This document shows, in pieces, positions 18,449-25,816 of a DNA stretch of 64,000 bases. The stretch is from an uncultured Bacteroides sp. (GTDB lineage: Bacteria > Bacteroidota > Bacteroidia > Bacteroidales > Bacteroidaceae). Within the stretch, counting starts at the first letter, position 1, and every line of letters starts with the position of its first letter. Under the pieces are notes generated by a model. That model searched no databases. It saw nothing but the letters and a program-made list of their open reading frames with translations, and was not told where the DNA came from. Made by a program: the position numbers and the translations under genes. The stretch lies in contig NZ_CASFWU010000010.1 of NCBI RefSeq assembly GCF_949298305.1, positions 16,454 through 80,453 on the forward strand, read 5' to 3'.

Positions 18449-18739
18449 TGTAGGGACGCACCACGGTGCGTCCGTCCGTATGTTCTTGTCGGTATTCATG
18501 GATGCATGTGCGGACGCACCTTGGTGCGTCCCTACATGTTTTATATGGAGCCGGCTTTGTTTACATTCTCCACCCACGTTGTAGGGACGCACCACGGTGC
18601 GTCCGCCCGTATGTTCTTGTCGGTATTCATGGATGTATGTGCGGACGCACCTTGGTGCGTCCCTACATGTTTTATATGGAGCCGGCTTTGTTTACATCCT
18701 CCACCCACTCTGTAGGGACGCACCGCGGTGCGTCCGCCT
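18449..18739. repeat. 131-bp tandem repeat containing GTAGGGACGCACC palindromes
   Basis: Copies start at 18449 and 18580, with a truncated third at 18711. Each full unit holds TGTAGGGACGCACCACGGTG near its start and the inverted form (GCACCTTGGTGCGTCCCTAC) about 65 bp later, so each unit contains a hairpin-forming pair. A single related element is at 23344-23366. This begins the 1.35-kb gene-free stretch 18436-19787. Confidence 0.9.
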
Positions 18740-18812
18740 GGTTTCATGTGGGACATGTTCGAGTTGCCGTTCGTAGGTGTATATGAGGGTGCCAAAACAA
18801 AGGTATCCAAAA

Positions 18813-18943
18813 CTCTCCTCCTTCTGGAAGGAGGAGTACCCGAAGGGGGAGGTGGTAGGTGGAAACATAAAGTATTGATATACAAGATGTCTTAAAACCT
18901 ACCACCCCGCCCCTTGGGCACCCCTCCTTCCAGAAGGAGGGGA
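18813..18943. repeat. Long imperfect inverted repeat (about 47-bp arms)
   Basis: The left arm (18813-18860) runs from CTCTCCTCCTTCTGGAAGGA to GGTGGTAGGT. The right arm (18897-18943) is its inverse, starting ACCTACCACC and ending CCAGAAGGAGGGGAG. Each arm also contains its own small TTCTGGAA palindrome. Miniature-element-like; no ORF inside. Confidence 0.8.
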
Positions 18944-19035
18944 GTCAGATACCATCATCTGGTTTTGACACTATGGGATTTTCCCCATCATCGTCGACCT
19001 GGATGAAGTCAGATACCATCATCTGGTTTTGACAC
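18944..19035. repeat. Two direct copies of a 28-bp repeat, 64 bp apart
   Basis: GTCAGATACCATCATCTGG followed by TTTTGACAC occurs exactly at 18944-18971 and 19008-19035. The core GATACCATCATCTGG is partly palindromic. The 36-bp segment between them is unique. Two copies are too few to call an array. Confidence 0.8.
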
Positions 19036-19185
19036 CCTCACATCGTAAACGATTAACCGGCGGCCGAAGGGAACCACACGCTTGGTTGCCCTGACTGCTG
19101 TTTTCCCCGATAACGGGGGAAGTCTCTGTTAGGTACGGGAAAAGATGCTTCTTCTCCGCAGAAAGGTTCTGCCAACTTCTTAGAA

Positions 19186-19284
19186 AAGTTATAAAGCAGC
19201 TGCTCAGTTGTATATCTGAGCGCTTGCGATGTACAACTGCGCCCTTGCGATGTACATCGCAGCGGCTGCTTTATAGGATAACTT
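19186..19284. repeat. 21-bp palindromic unit array bounded by inverted repeats (array B)
   Basis: Outer arms AAGTTATAAAGCAGCTGCT (19186-19204) and its imperfect inverse (19261-19284, with a 5-bp insertion) enclose about three units of 21 bp. The units contain the near-palindromes GATGTACAACTGCG and CGATGTACATCG, separated by GC(C/G)CTTG. I see no supported gene between here and the GH43 promoter region (19285-19727). Confidence 0.65.
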
Positions 19285-19727
19285 GCGGGTCGGCCAATCT
19301 TCACTGCTTGCTTGGTGCTTCCTTTCCGCTTGTTTGGCATTTCCTTTCTGTCTGCCGGGCGGCTCTTTCCTTTCCGTTTTCCCACTCTTTTCCGCCTCTG
19401 TGCCCTTCCCTCTGTCGCGGCTTCCGGTGGGGGACGGGTATGCCGTGGATGGAGAATCTGTGGGCGTTTTCTTCGTTCTTATAAGGCTTTCCGTGCCTTC
19501 GTCCGAGGCTGTCGGATGCTTCGCTTTCCCTTTCCTTTGGGGGTGTCGCGTAGGGAAACATCCCTTTCCGGCCCGTTCACTTCCCTCAGGCGCGTATTTC
19601 CGGGCCGAATTGTTTTGTCTGCGTTACATTCTGTTTCGTCAGTGTTACACAAGCCCCTTTTTTTCGGTACGGAATGCCAGCAAAGATATCTGTTACATAA
19701 TTTTAATGAAAGAAATCTGTTTCTCCT

Positions 19728-19735
19728 TATCTTTG
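19728..19735 (+). promoter_or_regulatory. Candidate -7 box upstream of the GH43 operon
   Basis: TATCTTTG matches the Bacteroidetes -7 consensus 52 bp before the first GH43 start, in an AT-rich leader. No TTTG is found at 18-21 bp upstream, so an activator may be needed or this is not the true promoter. Confidence 0.5.
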
Positions 19736-19787
19736 CTATACATAATTTCATTTATAGCTATCATTTTTATTATAAACATTTAATTAC

Positions 19788-21536
19788 ATGAAAACATCCA
19801 GATTGAGAATGGGCTGGCTCCGCAGCCGCCAGACTTTGTTGTTGCTTGCCTGTGCTTTGTTGTCTTCCGGCACGGCGTTGGCAGCCAAAGGTAAGGCCAG
19901 TAAGAATGCGCCTGTGTTCACGAATTTTGTCTATCAGGGAGACGACAAAATATACAAGGAAAATCCCTTGCAGCCCGACGAGTTCTACAACCCCATCCTG
20001 CAGGGCTGTTACCCTGACCCCAGCATCACGCGCAAGGGCAATGACTATTACCTTGTCTGCTCTTCGTTCGCCATGTTCCCCGGTGTACCCATTTTCCACT
20101 CCAACGACCTGGTCAACTGGAAACAGATTGGCCACGTGCTGGACCGCACGTCCCAGCTGAAGGTGGAAGACTGCGGCATCAGCGCCGGCGTGTATGCCCC
20201 GGCCATCCGCTACAACCCCTACAACGACACGTTCTACATGATTACCACCCAGTTCTCGGGCGGCTTCGGCAACATCATCGTCAAGACCAAAGACCCCATG
20301 CAGGGATGGAGCGACCCCATCAAGCTGAACTTCGAGGGCATCGACCCGTCCATCTTCTTCGATGAGGACGGCAAGGCCTATGTGGTACACAACGACGCGC
20401 CGGACAAGGGCAAGGAACGCTACGAAGGCCACCGCGTCATCAAGGTGTGGGAATATGACCTGGAGAAGGACCAGGTGATTGCCGGCACGGACAAGATTAT
20501 TGTGGACGGCGGTACGGACATCAACAAGAAACCCATCTGGATTGAGGCTCCCCACCTCTACAAGAAGGACGGACGCTACTACCTGATGTGTGCCGAAGGC
20601 GGTACGGGCGGCTGGCACAGCGAAGTGATTTTCATGAGCGACAGCCCCAAAGGCCCCTTCAAGCCGGCTCCCTCCAACCCCATCCTGACCCAGCGCTACT
20701 TCCCGCAGAACCGTGCCAACAAGGTGGACTGGGCCGGTCATGCCGACCTGGTGAAGGGCCCGGACGGCAAGTACTACGGCGTGTTCCTGGCCATCCGTCC
20801 CAACGAGAAGGACATGGTGAACTCCGGCCGCGAGACCTTCATCCTGCCGGTTGACTGGAGCGGCACGTACCCCGTATTCGAGAACGGACTGGTGCCGATG
20901 GACTGCAAGCTGAAGATGCCTGCCGGCGTGGAGAACAAGACGGGCAAGGACGGCTTCTTCCCCAACGGAAACTTCAAGTTCGAGGATAACTTCACCGCCG
21001 AGAAGCTGGACTACCGCTGGATTGGCATGCGTGGTCCGCGCGAGGACTTTATCTCCATCGCCAAGAAGGGCGGATTGCAGATTACTCCGTTTGCCACCCA
21101 GATTAAGGAAGTGAAGCCCATCTCCTCGCTGTTCTACCGCCAGCAGCACAGCCACTGCACGGTTTCCACTACCCTGAAGTTCAAGCCTGCTTCGGAGAAC
21201 GAGCTGGCCGGCCTGGCCTGGTACCAGAGCGAACGCTTCAACTATGTGTTCGGCGTGACGAAGAAAGATAAGGAATACATGCTGGTACTTGCCAGAACCG
21301 AGAAGGGCAAGACGACCATCCTGGCATCGACCCCCATTGACGTGAAGGAACCCATCACCCTGCAGGCACAGGCCAAGGGCAACGACTACCGCTTCTTCTA
21401 CTCGGTGAACGGTGGCGAACGGATTAACCTGGGCGGCATCGTTTCGGGCGACATCCTTTCTACCAACGTGGCTGGCGGATTTACAGGCAGCCTGATTGGT
21501 CTGTATGCTACTTCAGCCAACGACATTCTTCCTTAA
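19788..21536 (+). CDS. Glycoside hydrolase family 43 protein (beta-xylosidase/arabinofuranosidase type)
   Basis: A 582-residue exported enzyme with signal peptide to about residue 33. The five-bladed GH43 catalytic domain spans about 65-380. Catalytic candidates are Asp77 (GCYPDPSI, general base), Asp near 186 (GIDPSIFFDEDG, pKa modulator) and Glu near 252 (WIEAPHLYKKDGRYY, general acid). A C-terminal beta-sandwich (about 395-575) resembles the accessory domain of xylan beta-xylosidases. Likely substrate: xylo- or arabino-oligosaccharides. The stop overlaps the next start (TAATG), so the two GH43 genes are coupled. No SusC/D genes lie nearby. Confidence 0.88.
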   Translation: MKTSRLRMGWLRSRQTLLLLACALLSSGTALAAKGKASKNAPVFTNFVYQGDDKIYKENPLQPDEFYNPILQGCYPDPSITRKGNDYYLVCSSFAMFPGVPIFHSNDLVNWKQIGHVLDRTSQLKVEDCGISAGVYAPAIRYNPYNDTFYMITTQFSGGFGNIIVKTKDPMQGWSDPIKLNFEGIDPSIFFDEDGKAYVVHNDAPDKGKERYEGHRVIKVWEYDLEKDQVIAGTDKIIVDGGTDINKKPIWIEAPHLYKKDGRYYLMCAEGGTGGWHSEVIFMSDSPKGPFKPAPSNPILTQRYFPQNRANKVDWAGHADLVKGPDGKYYGVFLAIRPNEKDMVNSGRETFILPVDWSGTYPVFENGLVPMDCKLKMPAGVENKTGKDGFFPNGNFKFEDNFTAEKLDYRWIGMRGPREDFISIAKKGGLQITPFATQIKEVKPISSLFYRQQHSHCTVSTTLKFKPASENELAGLAWYQSERFNYVFGVTKKDKEYMLVLARTEKGKTTILASTPIDVKEPITLQAQAKGNDYRFFYSVNGGERINLGGIVSGDILSTNVAGGFTGSLIGLYATSANDILP

Positions 21537-23158
21537 TGATGATGAAACTTAATAGTTTGTATTTTTCGCTTCTGCTTCTGGTGTCCTTTTTCGGATACCG
21601 GGCAGAAGCCTCTGAAAAGCAGGTGGCAGACAGCACAGTGTTTGTCAACCCGATGATGTGGGCCGATGTCCCCGATCCGGATGTGATTCGTGTGGGCGAC
21701 GACTTTTATATGGTCAGCACCACCATGCACCTCATGCCCGGCGCGCCTGTGATGAAGTCCAAGGACCTGGTCAACTGGGAAATCGTCAGCTACGTGTTCG
21801 ACAAGCTGACGGACGGCCCCAAGTACGACCTGCTGGAAGGTACCGCTTACGGACGCGGGCAGTGGGCTACCTCCATCCGCTACCACAACGGTAAGTTCTA
21901 TCTCTACTTCTCGCCCAACGACCAGCCCTATCGGGGCTATGTCTATACGACGACCGACCCTGCCAAGGGCTGGACTCTGGAGGCGCGTACGCCGCACTTC
22001 CACGACGCCTCCCTCTTCTTCGACGACGACGGCAAGGTCTACGTGTTCTACGGCACGGGCGAACTGCGCGAGCTGAAGAGCGACCTGTCCGACGTGCAGC
22101 CGGGCGGTCTGCAAATCAAGACTTTTGAACGCGACGCCTCCGAGAACGGCCTGCTGGAAGGCAGCCGTGTCATCAAGCACGACGGCAAGTACTACCTGCT
22201 GATGATTTCCTGGCCCAACGGCGGCAAGCGCCGTCAGGTCTGCTACCGGGCCGACAAGATAGAAGGTCCCTACGAGAAGAAGGTGATTCTGGAGAGCGAT
22301 TTCGGTGGCTTCCCCTACGTGGGCCAGGGCACCATTGTGGACGATGCCAAGGGCAACTGGTACGGTGTCATCTTCCAGGACCGTGGCGGAGTGGGCCGTG
22401 TGCTCACGCTGATGCCCTGCCGTTGGATTGACGGCTGGCCCATCCTGGGCGACGAGAACGGCCGTGTGCCCCTGACGATGAAGAAACCCGTGCAGGGCTG
22501 TCCGGAGATTCCGTTGGTGGTGAGCGATGCTTTCGACAATAGCAAGCTGAAACTGAACTGGCAGTGGAACCACAATCCCGTGGACAATGCCTGGTCGCTG
22601 ACCGAACGTCCGGGATTCCTGCGTCTGAAGACCAGCCGCGTGGTTGACAACCTCTACCTGGCTCCCAACACGCTGACCCAGCGCATGGAGGGCCCGCAGT
22701 GCAGCGGCGTTGTTGCCATGGACCTCTCGCACATGAAGGATGGTGACGTGGCCGGCTTTGCGGCCTTCAACGGCCATTCCGGCCTGCTGTCCGTCTCGAT
22801 GGAGGGCAGCAAGAAGTACCTCACCATGTCTACCAACGTGGTGGACCTGCGCGACCAGGACAAGGCCGTGCTGGGTGTGGATGTGGAAGAGAAGGAGCGT
22901 GTGGAGCTGGATGCTTCCGTGGTCTATCTGCGCATCGACGCCGACTTCCGCCCGGGCAAGGACATCGCCACTTTCTATTACAGCACGGACAACACCAACT
23001 GGAAGAAGATTGGTGCCGACTTCAAGATGATTTTCGACTATCGGAAGTTGTTCATGGGCACCAAGTTCGCCATCTTCAACTATGCCACCAAGGCTCTCGG
23101 CGGCTATGTGGATGTGGATTCTTTCGACTACAAGCGTACGAAGAACACGGCGGAATAA
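21536..23158 (+). CDS. Glycoside hydrolase family 43 protein, second of coupled pair
   Basis: A 540-residue exported enzyme with signal peptide to about residue 24. GH43 catalytic residues are Asp47 (WADVPDPDVIRVGDDFY), Asp near 156 (HDASLFFDDDGKVYVFYG) and Glu near 207 (LLEGSRVIKHDGKYYLL). The C-terminal half is a beta-sandwich (about 330-535). The WADVPDPDVIRVGDDFYMVS opening resembles GH43 subfamilies annotated as beta-xylosidase or alpha-L-arabinofuranosidase. Three consecutive ATG codons open the frame (21536, 21539, 21542); the first overlaps the upstream stop. It differs enough from its partner to suggest complementary specificity rather than recent duplication. Confidence 0.88.
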   Translation: MMMKLNSLYFSLLLLVSFFGYRAEASEKQVADSTVFVNPMMWADVPDPDVIRVGDDFYMVSTTMHLMPGAPVMKSKDLVNWEIVSYVFDKLTDGPKYDLLEGTAYGRGQWATSIRYHNGKFYLYFSPNDQPYRGYVYTTTDPAKGWTLEARTPHFHDASLFFDDDGKVYVFYGTGELRELKSDLSDVQPGGLQIKTFERDASENGLLEGSRVIKHDGKYYLLMISWPNGGKRRQVCYRADKIEGPYEKKVILESDFGGFPYVGQGTIVDDAKGNWYGVIFQDRGGVGRVLTLMPCRWIDGWPILGDENGRVPLTMKKPVQGCPEIPLVVSDAFDNSKLKLNWQWNHNPVDNAWSLTERPGFLRLKTSRVVDNLYLAPNTLTQRMEGPQCSGVVAMDLSHMKDGDVAGFAAFNGHSGLLSVSMEGSKKYLTMSTNVVDLRDQDKAVLGVDVEEKERVELDASVVYLRIDADFRPGKDIATFYYSTDNTNWKKIGADFKMIFDYRKLFMGTKFAIFNYATKALGGYVDVDSFDYKRTKNTAE

Positions 23159-23205
23159 AGAGGTTGTCGGGGTGTTGAATACCCGTACAATTCTTAATGT
23201 TATTC

Positions 23206-23275
23206 ACCACAGATTACTCGGATTGGCACAGATTAGGGAAAATAAGTCTGTGAGAATTTGGGCAATCTGTGGTGA
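23206..23275. repeat. Palindromic element of the CACCACAGATT family
   Basis: Arms of about 31 bp begin CACCACAGATT (23206) and end AATCTGTGGTG (23275), with a central gggaaaa loop. Related elements, using CCACAG/CTGTGG ends, are at 30047-30129 and 59663-59788. Confidence 0.75.
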
Positions 23276-23343
23276 TTCTTTTATGGATGTCTCTACAGCG
23301 TGGATGTATTCAAGCCGCCCCCGCCCCTACACGTATTTTTTGT

Positions 23344-23366
23344 TGTAGGGACGCACCACGGTGCGT
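23344..23366. repeat. Single copy of the GTAGGGACGCACC palindrome
   Basis: TGTAGGGACGCACCACGGTG followed by CGT; same sequence as the palindrome in the 131-bp tandem repeat at 18449. It lies 20 bp past the stop of the lipase gene. Confidence 0.8.
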
Positions 23367-23386
23367 TCTTACGGCGGAAACTTGAA

Positions 23387-24646
23387 TTAGTTAGCCGTGG
23401 GAGTCAGCATCGGCCCGATAATCTCCCACAGCCCCATGTAGCGCATGATGAATTCCATGCCGCCAAGTACATGGCTGGGCATGGTGAGGTCTGTCAGTGT
23501 GGAGTTGCCCCAGATGGCGTGGGCGCTTACCGCATTGCTGTAAGGTACAAAGTCGTCCAGCGGCGAGTGGAAGAGGTTGAAGGCGGTCTGCGGCTGTGTG
23601 GCGGCGTTTACCAGTGAGTTCTTCCGCAGGGCGTTGATAATTGCCAATACGTCGGCGTTGCCGTTGAAGTCGGGGGCGGCGAAGAAGTCGGGGTGCACCA
23701 CCTGGGTGATGTCCGTGCCCAACGCTGCGTGCCATTGGGACAGGGGAGTGGTGGAGAACATTTGGTTCAGGCCTTTCTCAATGACGACCGGCGCATACAG
23801 GTTCTCGTCGCTCACGTTGAGCTGTTCGCCGTAGGCCATGCCGCGTATCAGGTAGGGCAGGTAGCCGCTGCGCGGATAGGATTCCGGTATTCCCTCTTCG
23901 GTGAGGAATGCTTGCAGCAGGTTTTCCAGGTCGTACGGACCTCCGCCGGCCCATACTTTGCGAAGGCTGCTGCCCAGTCCGCGGCTTTCCAGTTCCAGTT
24001 GGGTGGCCATGGTGGCCTGTCCGCCTTGTGAGTAGCCCAGCAGTTCGAGGTCATCGTCCGTTTCGGCAATCTCCTTGTAGCGCAGGTACTCGCGGGCGGC
24101 CTCTATCATGTCGGCGCAGGCTGTTCCCGTCAGCTTGGCGTGCAGGTAGGGATGCTGGCGGTCTGCGGTACGGCTGGCTCCGTATCCCAGATAGTCTGCC
24201 ATGACAACGATGTGCTTGCTCACCACCGGCATCATTTCGTAGTAGAAGAGTTGCTCCGAAGGTGCTTCCTCGATGTCGAGTGTGCCGTGCTGGATGCTGA
24301 GCAGATGGTCGTAGGAAGTGGTCCCGCTGGGGATGGCCACTACGCCCGATGCCGTGACGTCGTTGCCGTCGACTCCGGTGGTGGTGTAAGTGATGGCGGC
24401 CACATCCACGTCGCACAGCAGTCCGCTAATCAGTGCCTCCGGCAAGTCGATGTCCTGTGAGGCAGCGTAGTTCACCACCATTTCCGTTATTTCACTTTTG
24501 CTGATGTGTTTCTCGGCCGTGACTCCTGTCAGATACTGGTTGCTGACGGGTGGTTCCTGTTCCGGTGTGTCCTCGTTGCTACAGGCGCTGAAGAATGCCA
24601 GCATCAGCAACAGACTCAGAAGTTTGTTAGTCATGTTACGGTTCAT
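23387..24646 (-). CDS. Secreted alpha/beta-hydrolase, secretory lipase-type lipoprotein
   Basis: A 419-residue lipoprotein: LLSLLLMLAFFSACSNED has lipobox FSAC, with Cys near residue 22. The nucleophile elbow GYSQGGQA (Ser near 207) follows ELLGYSQGG, typical of the secretory lipase (LIP) family. DYLGYGASR around 155 and PLDDFVPYSN around 365 (probable catalytic Asp region) support it. Likely an esterase or lipase anchored to the outer membrane. A TACCTTTG -7 box on the minus strand (24764-24771) lies about 120 bp upstream. ATG 24634 is an alternative start. Confidence 0.82.
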   Translation of the reverse strand: MNRNMTNKLLSLLLMLAFFSACSNEDTPEQEPPVSNQYLTGVTAEKHISKSEITEMVVNYAASQDIDLPEALISGLLCDVDVAAITYTTTGVDGNDVTASGVVAIPSGTTSYDHLLSIQHGTLDIEEAPSEQLFYYEMMPVVSKHIVVMADYLGYGASRTADRQHPYLHAKLTGTACADMIEAAREYLRYKEIAETDDDLELLGYSQGGQATMATQLELESRGLGSSLRKVWAGGGPYDLENLLQAFLTEEGIPESYPRSGYLPYLIRGMAYGEQLNVSDENLYAPVVIEKGLNQMFSTTPLSQWHAALGTDITQVVHPDFFAAPDFNGNADVLAIINALRKNSLVNAATQPQTAFNLFHSPLDDFVPYSNAVSAHAIWGNSTLTDLTMPSHVLGGMEFIMRYMGLWEIIGPMLTPTAN

Positions 24647-24852
24647 TTCTGTTCTTTTATAGGTTAGTTGATAATAGTGGATAAAAGTCTGTCGGTTTTG
24701 TCATGTCTGCTGACGAATGCTTTTGATGGGAAGCATTGCCATGGTCCCTACCAGATATGGGCACAAAGGTATCAAAAGATGGGATATGTCTGCCCTTTTG
24801 TGCAGACTTTTTGCAGTTCCGTCTGTAAATCTGTGTTCGGGTGGGGGAGAAG

Positions 24853-24914
24853 AAACGGGGAGTCGGGCCGGGGATGCTGCGGTAGCGGCTCCCCCCGGCT
24901 TAACTCCCCGTTTT
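24853..24914 (-). terminator. Hairpin downstream of the ABC ATPase gene (candidate terminator)
   Basis: AAACGGGGAGT (24853-24863) pairs with ACTCCCCGTTT (24903-24913), and an inner GGCCGGGG/CCCCGGC stem extends it. The minus-strand T tract is interrupted (TTTCTTCT), so termination is likely but not certain. The rest of the 309-bp gap 24647-24955 holds only the lipase promoter region. Confidence 0.5.
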
Positions 24915-24955
24915 CCTTACTATGGGCGGTGGCGGATAGTCTTTTCCGCTTCGTG

Positions 24956-25636
24956 CTATCTGTCCAGACTGGCTTCCGTCAGTATCACCCCGTCCATCAT
25001 GCGGATGATGCGGCGGGCCTCGCGGGCGTTCTCCTCGGAGTGGGTCACCATGACCACCGTGGCGCCGTCGGCATTGAGTTCCTTCAGCAGGGACATCACT
25101 TCGTTGCCGTTGGCCGAGTCGAGGTTACCCGTCGGCTCGTCGGCCAGGATGATTTTGGGGTTGGTGACGATGGCGCGGGCAATGGCCACACGCTGCTGCT
25201 GGCCGCCGCTGAGCTGCTGCGGATAGTGCTCGGAGCGATGGGCTATCTGCATGCGGTCCAGTGCACGGTTCACGCGCTCCACCCGTTCGCGGACGGATAC
25301 GCCGGCATAGAGCAGGGGCAGTTCAACGTTCTCGAACACCGTCAGTTCGTCTATCAGGTTGAAGCTCTGGAAGACGAATCCCAGGTTGCCGTTGCGCAGG
25401 TCGGTGCGGTCGTTCTCTTTCCATCGGGACACTTCCTGCCCCATGAACCACAGTTCGCCCGAGGTGGGATTGTCCAGCAGGCCGATGACGTTGAGCAACG
25501 TGGACTTGCCACAGCCCGACGGGCCCATGATGGCTACAAACTCGCCCGGATGTATCTCCAGGTTCACTTCGTTCAATGCGGTTGTCTGCACGCTTTCGGT
25601 GCGGAATATTTTGGTCAGATTAATGGCTTTGATCAT
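24956..25636 (-). CDS. ABC transporter ATP-binding protein (MacB/LolD-type)
   Basis: A 226-residue ATPase: Walker A GPSGCGKST near residue 38, Q-loop FVFQSFNLIDELT, signature LSGGQQQRVAIARA near 138, Walker B IILADEPTGNLDS near 160, and switch His in VVMVTHSEE. The type energises MacB/FtsX-like permeases that do mechanical work in the envelope. Start 25636 (MIKAINLTKIF) was chosen; the frame upstream to 25675 runs into a REP-like repeat. The partner permease gene lies directly upstream (25817-28176), so this is one transporter operon transcribed permease first. Confidence 0.9.
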   Translation of the reverse strand: MIKAINLTKIFRTESVQTTALNEVNLEIHPGEFVAIMGPSGCGKSTLLNVIGLLDNPTSGELWFMGQEVSRWKENDRTDLRNGNLGFVFQSFNLIDELTVFENVELPLLYAGVSVRERVERVNRALDRMQIAHRSEHYPQQLSGGQQQRVAIARAIVTNPKIILADEPTGNLDSANGNEVMSLLKELNADGATVVMVTHSEENAREARRIIRMMDGVILTEASLDR

Positions 25637-25647
25637 ATTAGATATTC

Positions 25648-25813
25648 TGAGCCTCACCCCCGACCCCTCTCCCAAGGAGAGGGGGGGAGTAGAAGCGTTG
25701 TTTTTAAGGGTTAGACATTGTTTTAATGGTTAGACATTTTATCCAATATATTATATATGTGTACATCCACCCTCCTCCCCCTCTCTTTGGGAGAGGGGGT
25801 CGGGGGGTGAGGC
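25648..25813. repeat. Inverted pair of REP-like elements between permease and ATPase genes
   Basis: One copy at 25648-25689 (GAGCCTCACCCCC...CCCTCTCCC, GAGAGGGGGGGAG) and an opposite copy at 25767-25813 ending GGGGGGTGAGGCC, 3 bp from the permease stop codon. The spacer of about 77 bp is AT-rich. Same family as 8396-8499. Confidence 0.85.
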
Positions 25814-25816
25814 CCT

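Noticed and set aside
19053..19791. Several 60-166 codon frames upstream of the GH43 operon
   Set aside because: Cys/Phe/Ser-rich or basic low-complexity products, overlapping on both strands, inside repeat-rich DNA, without recognisable start signals.
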